Part shown: positions 53,124-62,128 of the stretch, in pieces | Numbering within the stretch: position 1 is the first letter of the stretch | Layout of the letters: each line of letters begins with the position of its first letter | Assembly (NCBI GenBank): GCA_017559825.1 | Contig: JAFYQR010000142.1 | Coordinates: 31,213 to 95,212 of the forward strand | DNA from: Thermoguttaceae bacterium | GTDB taxonomy: Bacteria; Planctomycetota; Planctomycetia; Pirellulales; Thermoguttaceae | Length of the DNA: 64,000 bases | Direction of reading: 5' to 3' | Position numbers and translations under genes: made by a program | The notes under the pieces: model-generated | What the model saw: the letters and a program-made list of their open reading frames with translations, nothing else | Databases searched by the model: none | Told to the model about the DNA's origin: nothing

Positions 53124-54284
53124 TTAACGCGTCCACTCGAATTTGTCGAGGATATACGGCGCCAAGCCTTCCAAGTCCGGGTCGGCTCCGATTCCCGGTT
53201 CGTCCCAAAGCTCGACGGCGCGGTGCGGACGCGGCGGCTCTTGAGATTCCGCGTCGAGCGTCGGCGTTACCTCGACCGCGGCAAGCGGAGCGACCGGGTC
53301 GAACCCCAAAATTTCGTCCAAACGCTGATAGTCGGTCGGCAAAACGAAGTTCGACGTCGACGCGAGCGCCGCCAAATGACGGTAACCGAGCGACGATTGA
53401 AGGTCGAAACCGGCGTAACAGCCGATTTCCTTCGATTCCGCGAACTCCGCGATTCGGCGCGCTTCCCAGTGTCCGCCGACGCGGCCCGGTTTCAAGCAGA
53501 CGACGCGGCACGCTTCCAAGTCAAACGCCATCGCCGCGTCTTCAAACGACTCGATCGATTCGTCCAAGCAAATCGACGTCCGCATCGCGTTTTTCAGCAT
53601 GGCGTGCGCGACGAAATCCTTCGCCGGCAACGGTTGCTCGACGCAGTTCAGGAAGAAATCGTCCATTCGGTACAGGGTGTCCGAGTGTTTTTCGAAGTCG
53701 AGCCCGCCTTCCACGTCGACTTGAAGCTGAAGCCAAGACGGCGTGTCGAGTCGCGCAAAGTTGAGAATTTGCACGTTCCAACCCGGACGGATTTTCAACG
53801 TCAAGCGGGCGAAATGTTCGTCGGTCGTTCGCTTCAACTCGTTGAAAAATTCGTCTTCCTCGATGAAACGGTCGAACGTCAAGCCGACTTTCAGCGTTTT
53901 TTTCTCGCCGCCGAGCGTCTTCCAAAGCGGTTCGCCGCGGAGTCGGGCGTTCAGATCTTGCCAGGCCATTTCGGCGACGCCGCGCGCTTGACGGTTCCCC
54001 TTAATCGACGCGAAAATATCGGCGAACGACTCGGCGCGGTCGACGTATTGCGCTTCGGTCAAAAGCGGCAAAATCACGTCGCGAGCGGTCAAGTACGTCG
54101 CGCCGCTCCATTGTTCCGTCAAGAACGGTGCGTTCCCCGGCGCGACTTCGCCCCAACCGGAGACGCCGCCGCTTTCAATGCGGAACAGGACGGTTTCGCA
54201 AAATTCCGTCGGAGCGTTCGAGACGCGAAGCGGTTTTTTTAACGGGAGACGAACCAAATAACCTTCCAAACGGTCGAAACGCAT
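53124..54284 (-). CDS. menC: MenC-like o-succinylbenzoate synthase / enolase superfamily enzyme
   Basis: 386 residues from ATG 54284, chosen because GGAG lies nine bases upstream; the TTG at 54299 lies before that site. Enolase-superfamily barrel with catalytic K164 (LTLKIRPGWN), metal ligands D190, E216 and D241, and second lysine K265 in CLKPGRVGG. These motifs fit o-succinylbenzoate synthase of menaquinone synthesis, but N-acylamino acid racemases and dipeptide epimerases share them. The usual second-barrel GMxESGIG motif reads GFDLQSSLG. No other men gene is near, so the assignment is likely but not certain. Confidence 0.8.
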   Translation of the reverse strand: MRFDRLEGYLVRLPLKKPLRVSNAPTEFCETVLFRIESGGVSGWGEVAPGNAPFLTEQWSGATYLTARDVILPLLTEAQYVDRAESFADIFASIKGNRQARGVAEMAWQDLNARLRGEPLWKTLGGEKKTLKVGLTFDRFIEEDEFFNELKRTTDEHFARLTLKIRPGWNVQILNFARLDTPSWLQLQVDVEGGLDFEKHSDTLYRMDDFFLNCVEQPLPAKDFVAHAMLKNAMRTSICLDESIESFEDAAMAFDLEACRVVCLKPGRVGGHWEARRIAEFAESKEIGCYAGFDLQSSLGYRHLAALASTSNFVLPTDYQRLDEILGFDPVAPLAAVEVTPTLDAESQEPPRPHRAVELWDEPGIGADPDLEGLAPYILDKFEWTR

Positions 54285-54491
54285 TGACGGAAACTCCAAA
54301 AACGTTGCGGAATTTGTTTAACGACGTTAAAAATCGGCGGGAAACGTCCAAAATTTGTCGATTGGGACGCTCGAACGCCGAAACCGCCTTTATTTTACCA
54401 AACGAATCGGGCGATTGCAAGGAGCTTTTTCCGTTTCGTCGCGATTTTGTCCGGTTTCTCGTCAAGCGAAAAAGTCGAGCGACGGCGACTC

Positions 54492-54520
54492 TTGCGGCGG
54501 CTGCGAAATGGCGATATAAT
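54492..54520 (+). promoter_or_regulatory. Promoter of priA
   Basis: TTGCGG (54492-54497), 17-bp spacer, perfect TATAAT (54515-54520). The rest of 54285-54601 is a divergent intergenic region without a gene. Confidence 0.6.
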
Positions 54521-54601
54521 TAAAAAGGGCGTTTGCGCGACTTGGTTCGCCGTCGACGCGCCCTTATTGGTATAACGTCAACTTTCGGAGAACGACGAAC
54601 G

Positions 54602-57133
54602 ATGCAACCGACCCTTTTCGACGACGAGCGGCCCGTTTGGGAGACGGTCGAGAACGAGCGCGAAATCTTGATCGCCGAAGTCGCGTTTCCGGACGGGCCG
54701 GACGGAACGTTCGATTACAAGGTTCCGGGGCGGCTCGAAGAGCGGGTCGTCCCGGGCGTTCGCGTTACGGTTCCGCTCGGGACGCGGAATCGGCCGGTGT
54801 GCGCTTACTGCGTCGGGGTCGAGCGGCGACGCGAGCGCGAAAACCGACCGGCGTTGGGTGAAAAGAGCGGAAATACGGAAAATAGCGAAAAGAAACGGTT
54901 CCGCTTGAAGGAGGTTGCGTCGGTCGTCGACGCGGAGCCGCTCCTTTCGACGAAGATGTTGGAGTTGGCCCGCTGGCTCGCGAAGCGGTATCTTTGCCCG
55001 CTCGGGACTACGTTGGAGGGGATTCTGCCCGCCGGAGTGCGCGACGCGGCGACCGGAACCCGCTTGACGACCGTCTTGACGCTCGCTCCCGACTTCGAAG
55101 CGCGGCTGGCGAAGGTCGACGCGGAGAAAAAGAAGCGGCAAGTCGACCTCTTGACGCCGAAACAGCGGTTCGTTCTCGAAACGCTCCGCCAACTGGAAGA
55201 CCCGCCGACCGTCGCCGAGTTGGCTCGTTGCGCGAAATGCTCGACCGTCCCGATTATCGCGCTCAAAAATCTCGGAATTGTTCAAACGAAACGCGTTCGG
55301 CGAACGAGCCGCTTCCTCGACGAGGCGCTCGCGACCGATAAAAAAGGGGAAAACGGCGATTACGACGGAGCTCGGCTGACCCTCACCGACGACCAGCAGA
55401 AGGCGCTCGATCGGATTTTGACGGCGCTGCGCGAGGAACAGGCGCCGACGTTCCTCCTGCGCGGCGCGACCGGAAGCGGCAAAACGGAGGTTTACATCCG
55501 CGCCATCGAGGAGGTCGTCTCGTACCGCAAACAGGCGATCGTTCTCGTTCCGGAAATCAGTTTGACGCCGCAAACGGTCGGGCGGTTTCGCGAGCGGTTC
55601 GGCGACGTCGCGGTGTTGCACAGCCGACTGACCGACGTCGAGCGGAAGGCCGAATGGGAGAAAATCGCGAGCGGGCGTGCGCGGGTCGTCGTCGGAGCGC
55701 GGAGCGCCGTTTTCGCGCCGGTTCCGCGACTCGGGCTGATCGTTATCGACGAGGAACACGAGACGTCGTTCAAGCAGGACGTCGCTCCGCGGTATCACGC
55801 TCGCGTCGTCGCTCGGTTTCGCGCCGACCAAGAGAACGTCCCGCTGTTGCTCGGTTCCGCGACGCCGTCCCTTGAAAGTTGGCGAAACGCGCAAATGAAG
55901 CGGTACGAGCTGCTGTCGCTTCCGCGCCGGGTTTGCGAACGCCCGCTTCCGCCGGTTCATATCGTCGATATGCGCAGTCGCGTCGCGACCGGCTTCGCTC
56001 GCGGCTCCATTTGCCAACGGCTCTTCAAAGAGATGACCGACGCGCTCGACGCCGACCCGACGAACCAAATCGTTTTGCTCTTGAACCGACGCGGCTTTTC
56101 GACCCATATACAGTGTCCGAGTTGCGGCGAAACGCTAAAATGCCCCGAGTGCGACGTCGCGTTGACGCATCACATCGCCCAGCAGATCGCGCTTTGCCAT
56201 TACTGCGATTATCAAATTCCGGCGCCGAACGCTTGCCCTTACTGCGGTTTCGCCGGGATCAAATACGGCGGGTTCGGGACGCAAAAGCTCGAGCGGGAGT
56301 TGGCGGCGCGTTTTCCGGACGTTCCGATTTTGCGAATGGACGCCGACACGACGCAAGCTCGCGACGCGCACGAGCGGGCGTTGGGGGCGTTTCGGCGCGG
56401 CGAATACCGGATTTTGCTCGGGACGCAGATGATCGCCAAGGGGCTTGACTTCCCGAACGTCGTTTTGGTCGGGATTATTAACGCGGACGCGGCGCTTCAT
56501 CTGCCCGACTTCCGGGCGTCGGAGCGAACGTTTTACCTGATCGTGCAAGCGTCGGGGCGGGCCGGGCGCGGCGAGAAAGAGGGAAAGGTTATCGTTCAGA
56601 CGTACAATCCGGAGCACCCGGCGATTCGCGCCGCGATGGCGGCCGATTACCTTGGGTTTGCTCGCGACGAGTTGGCCGAGCGGCGCAAGTTCGCGTATCC
56701 GCCCTTTTTCTCGGCGATTCGGTTCGTCGTTCGCGGCCCGGACGAGCGAGAAACGGCGGAATTTGCGAAGACGTTGGGAGCGGAGTTGCGAGCGGCTTGT
56801 CGCGCCGTCAACGAGGAACTCGGGTTCGTTCCGCCGGAGCGTCGGGCGCCGTCGACCGACGAAGAGAACGCCGAGCGAACGAGTCGCGACGCGGCGGGCC
56901 GGAACTTCGTAACGCAAGAACCGCGCCGTCGACCGCCGCTGTTGGCGAAAACGTTGGGCCCCGCGCCCGCGCCCTTTGCGAAATTGCGCGGCGAATACCG
57001 GTTTCACCTGCAACTGATCGGCTCGCCCGGCGAGCTGTTGCGCGAAGCGGCTCGGCGCGCCGTCGACTCGAAACCGAAAGCGCCTCGCGACGTCCGCTGG
57101 ATCGTCGACGTCGATCCGCTCGAAATGCTTTGA
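54602..57133 (+). CDS. priA: Primosomal protein N' / replication-restart helicase PriA
   Basis: 3'-5' helicase that reloads the replisome at stalled forks. 843 residues from ATG 54602; a CGGAG lies 13 bases upstream, and the reading from 54533 is longer but unsupported. An N-terminal 3'-binding domain is followed by the helicase: Walker A GATGSGKTEVY, DEEH (Walker B), LLGSATPS, QMIAKGLDFPNV and QASGRAGR. A cysteine-rich zinc domain is in the middle of lobe 2 (CPSC, CPEC, CHYC, CPYC). A charged insert of about 50 residues in the C-terminal part (RRAPSTDEENAERTSRDAAGR) is extra. It is divergent from the MenC-like gene. Confidence 0.96.
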   Translation: MQPTLFDDERPVWETVENEREILIAEVAFPDGPDGTFDYKVPGRLEERVVPGVRVTVPLGTRNRPVCAYCVGVERRRERENRPALGEKSGNTENSEKKRFRLKEVASVVDAEPLLSTKMLELARWLAKRYLCPLGTTLEGILPAGVRDAATGTRLTTVLTLAPDFEARLAKVDAEKKKRQVDLLTPKQRFVLETLRQLEDPPTVAELARCAKCSTVPIIALKNLGIVQTKRVRRTSRFLDEALATDKKGENGDYDGARLTLTDDQQKALDRILTALREEQAPTFLLRGATGSGKTEVYIRAIEEVVSYRKQAIVLVPEISLTPQTVGRFRERFGDVAVLHSRLTDVERKAEWEKIASGRARVVVGARSAVFAPVPRLGLIVIDEEHETSFKQDVAPRYHARVVARFRADQENVPLLLGSATPSLESWRNAQMKRYELLSLPRRVCERPLPPVHIVDMRSRVATGFARGSICQRLFKEMTDALDADPTNQIVLLLNRRGFSTHIQCPSCGETLKCPECDVALTHHIAQQIALCHYCDYQIPAPNACPYCGFAGIKYGGFGTQKLERELAARFPDVPILRMDADTTQARDAHERALGAFRRGEYRILLGTQMIAKGLDFPNVVLVGIINADAALHLPDFRASERTFYLIVQASGRAGRGEKEGKVIVQTYNPEHPAIRAAMAADYLGFARDELAERRKFAYPPFFSAIRFVVRGPDERETAEFAKTLGAELRAACRAVNEELGFVPPERRAPSTDEENAERTSRDAAGRNFVTQEPRRRPPLLAKTLGPAPAPFAKLRGEYRFHLQLIGSPGELLREAARRAVDSKPKAPRDVRWIVDVDPLEML

Positions 57134-57674
57134 CGGCGACGCTTGGCGCTTTAGGATGAATGCGTAAGACGCGTCGGGTGGTGGAAACGATAAATTACGG
57201 GACGTCGGCGATCGGCGCGAAAGGGAACGTTGGGGTAAAATAATTGGATTGCGGAGGCGCGGAGAACGGCGCGGACTTTGCGGGCGTTCGCGTTGCAAAC
57301 TTTGGAGATTCGAAGACGAAATCTCGAAAAAAGCGGGGCGGCGCGGCGTTTGAAGCGAAATTCGTCTTGACGCCGCCGTCGCTTTTTTTTATCATCCCGA
57401 CGAAAAGAACGCGAGTCGCGCCGATCGGAATATGGTCGAGAAACGCGCTGTGCCCGCAAAGTTTCGCTTTTTGACCGGTTTTAACAAAACGCGTCGGGCC
57501 GTCGTTGCAAACGAGGAAAACCGGAGCGAAAAAGTCGAAAAATATTGGAAAAATCTCGCGCCGAGGCGTCGAGTTTGCGGTATAATTACGTATAATAAAA
57601 AGACGGCGACGCGTTTGCACGCCGAATTTTGAGTTTGTCGGTTTTGCCGACGCAGCGACGAAGGATTTTTGCAG
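57134..57674 (+). promoter_or_regulatory. Intergenic region with tandem -10 boxes of murE
   Basis: 541 bp without a supported gene. TATAAT occurs at 57581-57586 and again at 57591-57596, ten bases apart; no strong -35 is in register with either. An AAGGA ribosome site lies before the murE ATG. Confidence 0.45.
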
Positions 57675-59219
57675 ATGTCGATTCAACCTAGAACCGGAAC
57701 GCCGATTTCGCTGGCCGTCTTGCTCGAAGGGGAAAACGTCGCGCCTTATCGCGAGACGCCGATCGCTTCGTGCGGAACCGACGCTAGCGAGAAGTTTCGC
57801 GACGGGCTCTTCGTTTGTCGAGAATCCGACGAAGAAGACGCTTTGGACGCGATTTCGACCGCCGCGGCCAACGGAGCCGTCGCCGCCGTCGTCGCTAAAG
57901 GCGAATGGGAAGCGAAGCTGACGGCCGCGCTTGAAAAGAGCGGCGTCGCGACGGAAGACGGCGCGTTTCAAGTTGTTTTCGTCGACGATCCGCGTTCCGT
58001 TTGGGCGCGAACTTGCCAAGCGTTCCAAGACTTCCCGGCGCGGAAGTTGAAGACGATCGCCGTTACCGGAACCGCTGGGAAAACGTCGGCGTCGTATATT
58101 ATCGGCGGGATGTTGGCCGAGGCCGGACGCTCGGTCGGGCTGATCGGTTCGCTCGGCGTGTACGACGGGAAAAAGTTGGCCCCGCTTAGCGAAACGACGC
58201 CGGAGCCCGCCGCGTTGGCCGAGTTGCTGGCTCGAATGGTCGAGAACGGCTGCGGGTGCGCGATTATCGAAGCGTCGTCGGTCGCGTTGGCCGAGCGTCG
58301 TCTCGAGGGAATCGAGTTCGACGCCGTTTGTTTGACGAATTTGCGTCGCGACCACCTCGACTATCACCGCACCGTCGACCAATACCGCCGCGTTAAGATG
58401 CGGATTTTCGACTATTTGAAGAAGGACGCGATCGCGATTTGCAACGTCGACGACCGCGTTACCGACGCGGCGTTGCACTTGATCAACTGCCCGACGCTGA
58501 CGATCGGGATTCAGCCGACCGAATGCGCCGTCGCCGGACGTCCGGTCGAGCGTCAACGCGGCGAGCAAACTTTTTACATTGTCGCCGGAACGGACGGCGC
58601 GCCGGTTCGTTCGCGCATCGTTGGGAAAGAACATATTTACAACTGTTTGACGGCGGCGGCTTTAGGCGTCGCGTGGAATATCGATTTGAAGACGATCGCC
58701 CGCGGCGTCGAACGCGTCGAATACATTCCGGGGCGGATGGAACAAATCGACTGCGGCCAACCGTTCGGCGTGTATCTCGATTGCGCGAGTTCGCCGGAGT
58801 CGTTGACCGAAACGATCGAAACGCTTCGAAGCGTCGCCGGAACCGGTTCGATTTACTGCGTTTTGAGCGCGCCGAACGATTCCGACCGCAGCAAGCGTCC
58901 GTTGATGGGCCGAGTTGCCGAGTCGACCGCCGATTACGTTGTCGTTACGCGCGGCAACCTTCCGAAAGCGCAGGCGCAGGAGGCGCTCGACGATTTGTTG
59001 CGCGGTTTCAAAGAACCGGAAAAAGCCGGCGTTATCGCCGACCGTAAAGACGCGATTATTTGGGCTCTGTCGCAAGCCGGGCCGGAAGACGTCGTTCTCG
59101 TCGTCGGACACGACGTGTCGACGCTCGACGACGTCGACGAAAGTTTCGTCGCCGACCGTCAATTCATTCGCCATTGGCTTTACGAAAATCAACCGTGTTT
59201 GGAACAATATTGGTATTAA
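57675..59219 (+). CDS. murE: MurE-family Mur ligase, divergent
   Basis: 514 residues from ATG 57675. Three-domain Mur ligase: an N-terminal UMAG-binding domain, ATPase domain with TGTAGKTS (about 131-137), TNLRRDHLDYHRT and KEHIYNCLTAAALGVA, and a C-terminal ligase domain. MurE adds the third residue (usually meso-diaminopimelate) to the peptidoglycan stem peptide. Two hallmarks differ: the usual VDYAHTPDAL reads YLDCASSPESL, and the DNPR motif that recognises diaminopimelate is replaced by TRGNLPKAQ. It may therefore use another amino acid or be a MurE-like paralogue. It is a single gene, ahead of convergent mutL. Confidence 0.82.
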   Translation: MSIQPRTGTPISLAVLLEGENVAPYRETPIASCGTDASEKFRDGLFVCRESDEEDALDAISTAAANGAVAAVVAKGEWEAKLTAALEKSGVATEDGAFQVVFVDDPRSVWARTCQAFQDFPARKLKTIAVTGTAGKTSASYIIGGMLAEAGRSVGLIGSLGVYDGKKLAPLSETTPEPAALAELLARMVENGCGCAIIEASSVALAERRLEGIEFDAVCLTNLRRDHLDYHRTVDQYRRVKMRIFDYLKKDAIAICNVDDRVTDAALHLINCPTLTIGIQPTECAVAGRPVERQRGEQTFYIVAGTDGAPVRSRIVGKEHIYNCLTAAALGVAWNIDLKTIARGVERVEYIPGRMEQIDCGQPFGVYLDCASSPESLTETIETLRSVAGTGSIYCVLSAPNDSDRSKRPLMGRVAESTADYVVVTRGNLPKAQAQEALDDLLRGFKEPEKAGVIADRKDAIIWALSQAGPEDVVLVVGHDVSTLDDVDESFVADRQFIRHWLYENQPCLEQYWY

Positions 59220-59285
59220 TCCGGCGGTGATTGGTCGACGTCGCGGTTTTTCCGCCGAACGTCGACGAAAATAACGAGAAAACGG

Positions 59286-59490
59286 CGAGCGTCGACAAGG
59301 CGTTCGCCGTTTTTACGTTAAAAAAGGAAAGAACGAAAAAACGCGTCGACTTTGCGGTTGCGCGTCGGTCGAGCGTTCGCCGTTTATGCGTTAAGATAGG
59401 AAGAATCAAGAAACCGCGTCGTATTTGGGGGTCGAGCGTTCGCCGTCTTGCGTTAAAAAGAGGAAAGAGCGAGCAACCGCGTCGACTTTG
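59286..59490 (+). repeat. Three-copy degenerate tandem repeat
   Basis: Units anchored on CGTTCGCCGT at 59301, 59374 and 59437 (periods 73 and 63 bp). Each carries a CGTTAA(A/G)A(A/T)AGGA-like segment and an (A/C)CGCGTCGACTTTGCGG-like segment. It lies between the convergent murE and mutL stops; the last copy merges with the murE terminator. Confidence 0.65.
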
Positions 59491-59515
59491 CGGGCGCCGC
59501 GGTTGCTTGTTTTTG
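59473..59515 (+). terminator. Terminator of murE
   Basis: GCAACCGCG (59473-59481) pairs with CGCGGTTGC (59498-59506), followed by TTGTTTTTG. Confidence 0.7.
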
Positions 59516-59521
59516 TCGTTT

Positions 59522-61972
59522 TTATTGACGTTTGAAAAGTTTGTCGATTTCTTGAACGGAAAAGACGAGCGTCGACGGGCGTCCGTGCGGGCAGTGGTGC
59601 GACTGCAACTCTTCTTCGGCGGCGGCGATCAGTTCGACGATCGCGTCGGGGCGGAGCGAGTCGCCCGCTTTAATCGCCGCTTTGCAAGCCATCTGCTTGA
59701 GCGATTCGTCGAGGAGGTCGGCGCGTTCGAGCTTGCCGCGATTCCGTTGAAGCGTCGCGAGAGCCGCGAGGAAGATTTCGGACGGCGACGCGGCGCGCAA
59801 AATCGCCGGATAACCGTTGACGACGACGCTCGCGCCGCCGAAATCGTCGATTAAAATTCCTAAATTCGCGAAAAGTTCTCTATTTTCAAGCGCGAGCGGG
59901 CGTTCGGTCGGCGTCAAATCGACGACTTCCGGAACGAGAAGGCGTTGCGCGTCGAGTTTTCCGGCGGAAAAATTCGCTTTCAAACGTTCGTAAAGAATTC
60001 GCTCGTGCAACGCGTGCTGGTCGACGACGGCGAGCCCTCCTTTCGCCTCCATCGCCAAATATCGGCGGCAAATCTGGACGACCGGTTTGCCGGCGGCGTT
60101 GTACGCGACCTGATTTTCGAGCGGAATGTTCGGACGAAAACGACCGGCGTTGTTGGCGGCGACGCGTTCGCGAAGGTCGCCGCTCGACGGCGGCGTTTCG
60201 GACGTCGCGGTTTCGCTGAAAAATTGCGGTTGCGTCGACTTTGACGGCGCTTCGGCTTGCGAAGTCGAAGCGGAAACCGACGTTTCGGCGTTCGGTCGCG
60301 GCGAATTGGGAGGATTGGGCGAATCGGGCGATCGGTCGGCGGCGGGAGCGTCAAAATCGCGCGTTCCGCCGGACGTTCTTTCCGACGATTCCTGCGTTTT
60401 CGACGACTTGGGAACGTCGCCGCGAGCGGAAAAACTCGACGCGAGGGGCGGGAATTTGCGGAACTCGGACGTTCCGCCGAGCCCGAAACCCGGCGTTTGC
60501 GTTCGGGAACGCTCCGGAAACGCGTCGATCGGGACCGCGTCGAGAGCCGCCGCTTCGTCGAGCGCGGCGTTGGCGGCGTCGACGACGTCCGAATCGGATA
60601 AATTGGGCGATTTAGGCGAGTGGGACGAACCGGAACGCGACGTCGACGCGGGCGTCGCGTCTTGCGAGCGCGAGTCGTCGGGCGTTTTCGGCGATTCGTT
60701 CGACCGAGCGGCGTTCGATTTCGACTTGCCGGTTAGCCAACCGAGAACGTCGCGGCGGCGTTTCTCGGCGACGCTTTCGTCGAGCGCGGCGATCGGGTCG
60801 CGAGAGTCGACGTCGGGAACGAACCGGAGTTCGCGAACTTCGGCGTTCGGCGCGTTCGCGGACGTTACGGCGGGAGTCGGCGCGTTGGAAACGGGACGCT
60901 CTTGCGCGACGTCTTTGGCGAACGCGGTTTGCGTTCGTCGAGCGGCGGCGTCGAGTTCGGCGTCGTTTGGGCGGCTCGTTAGGTCGGAACGCAAAAATTT
61001 GTCGCGAATCGCGCCCAAAACGCTTCCGTAAATCGCTTGACCGTCGACGAAACGGACTTCCAACTTCGACGGGTGAACGTTGACGTCGACAAAATCCGGC
61101 GGCGTCGCGATATTCAAAAAAGCGACCGGATGCCGTCCCGAAACGAGGAGACCGCGATACGCTTCGGTCAGCGCGTGTTGGAGCGCTCGGTCGCGAATGT
61201 GCCGCCCGTTCAGGAAGATGTATTGAAGGCTTTGCGAGCCGCGGCTCAAGTCGGGAAGGCCGACGAAGCCGGTTACCTTAACGTTTTTGTACTCGCTTTC
61301 AATTTCGACGAGACGCGCCGCGACGTCGGAACCGAAAACGCGCCCGATTCGCTCCTTGCGGCCGCCGGTCGCGGGAAGGTCGTAAACCGTTCGACCGTTG
61401 TGTTTTAAGATGAAATGAACGTCGGGGCGAGGGAGCGCGATGCGGACGACCGCTTCGGAAATATGCCCGAATTCGGTCGTCGGACTCTTTAAAAATTTGC
61501 GCCGCGCCGGGACGTTAAAGAAGAGGTTGCGCGCTTCGACCGTCGTTCCGACCGGACGACCGCAGGGAACGATTTCGTCGAAAACGCCGCCGTCGCTCCG
61601 TATTTGCGCGCCCGCTTCCGAGTCCGCCGTCCGACTGCTCAAGACGAGTTGGCTGACTTCGGCGATCGACGCGAGCGCTTCGCCCCGAAAACCGAGCGTG
61701 TGAATGCGGAACAGGTCGTCCGCTTCGGCGATTTTGCTCGTCGAGTGCGGCGAAAGGGCGAGAACGAGCTGCTCCGCCGCGATTCCGCACCCGTTGTCGA
61801 CGATTTTGATTAGGTCGGAACCGCTTTTTTCGACGACGATTTCGATCCGTTTCGCTCCGGCGTCGACCGAATTTTCGACGAGTTCCTTCACGACGTTCGC
61901 CGGTCGCTCGACGACTTCGCCCGCCGCGATTTTGTTGATCATACTCTTCGACAATTCGCGAATTTCCGGCAT
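59522..61972 (-). CDS. mutL: DNA mismatch repair protein MutL
   Basis: 816 residues; AAGGAA lies before the ATG. GHKL ATPase: IAAGEVVERPANVVKELVENSVDAGA, DNGCGI, TLGFRGEALASIAEV. The C-terminal dimerisation/endonuclease domain keeps the DQHALHERILYE motif (from about residue 648), the ACKAAIKAGD motif and CPHGRPS (near 792), so this MutL should nick DNA itself, as in organisms without MutH. Between them, residues about 345-610 are a low-complexity linker rich in Ser, Pro, Asp and Thr, much longer than usual. It is convergent with murE; mutS is not in the window. Confidence 0.95.
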   Translation of the reverse strand: MPEIRELSKSMINKIAAGEVVERPANVVKELVENSVDAGAKRIEIVVEKSGSDLIKIVDNGCGIAAEQLVLALSPHSTSKIAEADDLFRIHTLGFRGEALASIAEVSQLVLSSRTADSEAGAQIRSDGGVFDEIVPCGRPVGTTVEARNLFFNVPARRKFLKSPTTEFGHISEAVVRIALPRPDVHFILKHNGRTVYDLPATGGRKERIGRVFGSDVAARLVEIESEYKNVKVTGFVGLPDLSRGSQSLQYIFLNGRHIRDRALQHALTEAYRGLLVSGRHPVAFLNIATPPDFVDVNVHPSKLEVRFVDGQAIYGSVLGAIRDKFLRSDLTSRPNDAELDAAARRTQTAFAKDVAQERPVSNAPTPAVTSANAPNAEVRELRFVPDVDSRDPIAALDESVAEKRRRDVLGWLTGKSKSNAARSNESPKTPDDSRSQDATPASTSRSGSSHSPKSPNLSDSDVVDAANAALDEAAALDAVPIDAFPERSRTQTPGFGLGGTSEFRKFPPLASSFSARGDVPKSSKTQESSERTSGGTRDFDAPAADRSPDSPNPPNSPRPNAETSVSASTSQAEAPSKSTQPQFFSETATSETPPSSGDLRERVAANNAGRFRPNIPLENQVAYNAAGKPVVQICRRYLAMEAKGGLAVVDQHALHERILYERLKANFSAGKLDAQRLLVPEVVDLTPTERPLALENRELFANLGILIDDFGGASVVVNGYPAILRAASPSEIFLAALATLQRNRGKLERADLLDESLKQMACKAAIKAGDSLRPDAIVELIAAAEEELQSHHCPHGRPSTLVFSVQEIDKLFKRQ

Positions 61973-62128
61973 TCGAATTCCTTAAAATCGGGGGGCGGCG
62001 TTGAAACGGGCAAAATGGTCAAGCGGGGAAAGCGGCAAGAGCGGGAAACGACGCGGCGAACGGTTGCAAACGGACGGTTCGTCGCGTCGGAGGGGATGTT
62101 GCGCGATTCCGAGTGATTTCCGGCGTCG

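Noticed and set aside
59286..59490. CRISPR array at the murE-mutL junction
   Set aside because: Only three imperfect units with uneven periods, the whole unit is repeated rather than short repeats with unique spacers, and no cas gene is near.
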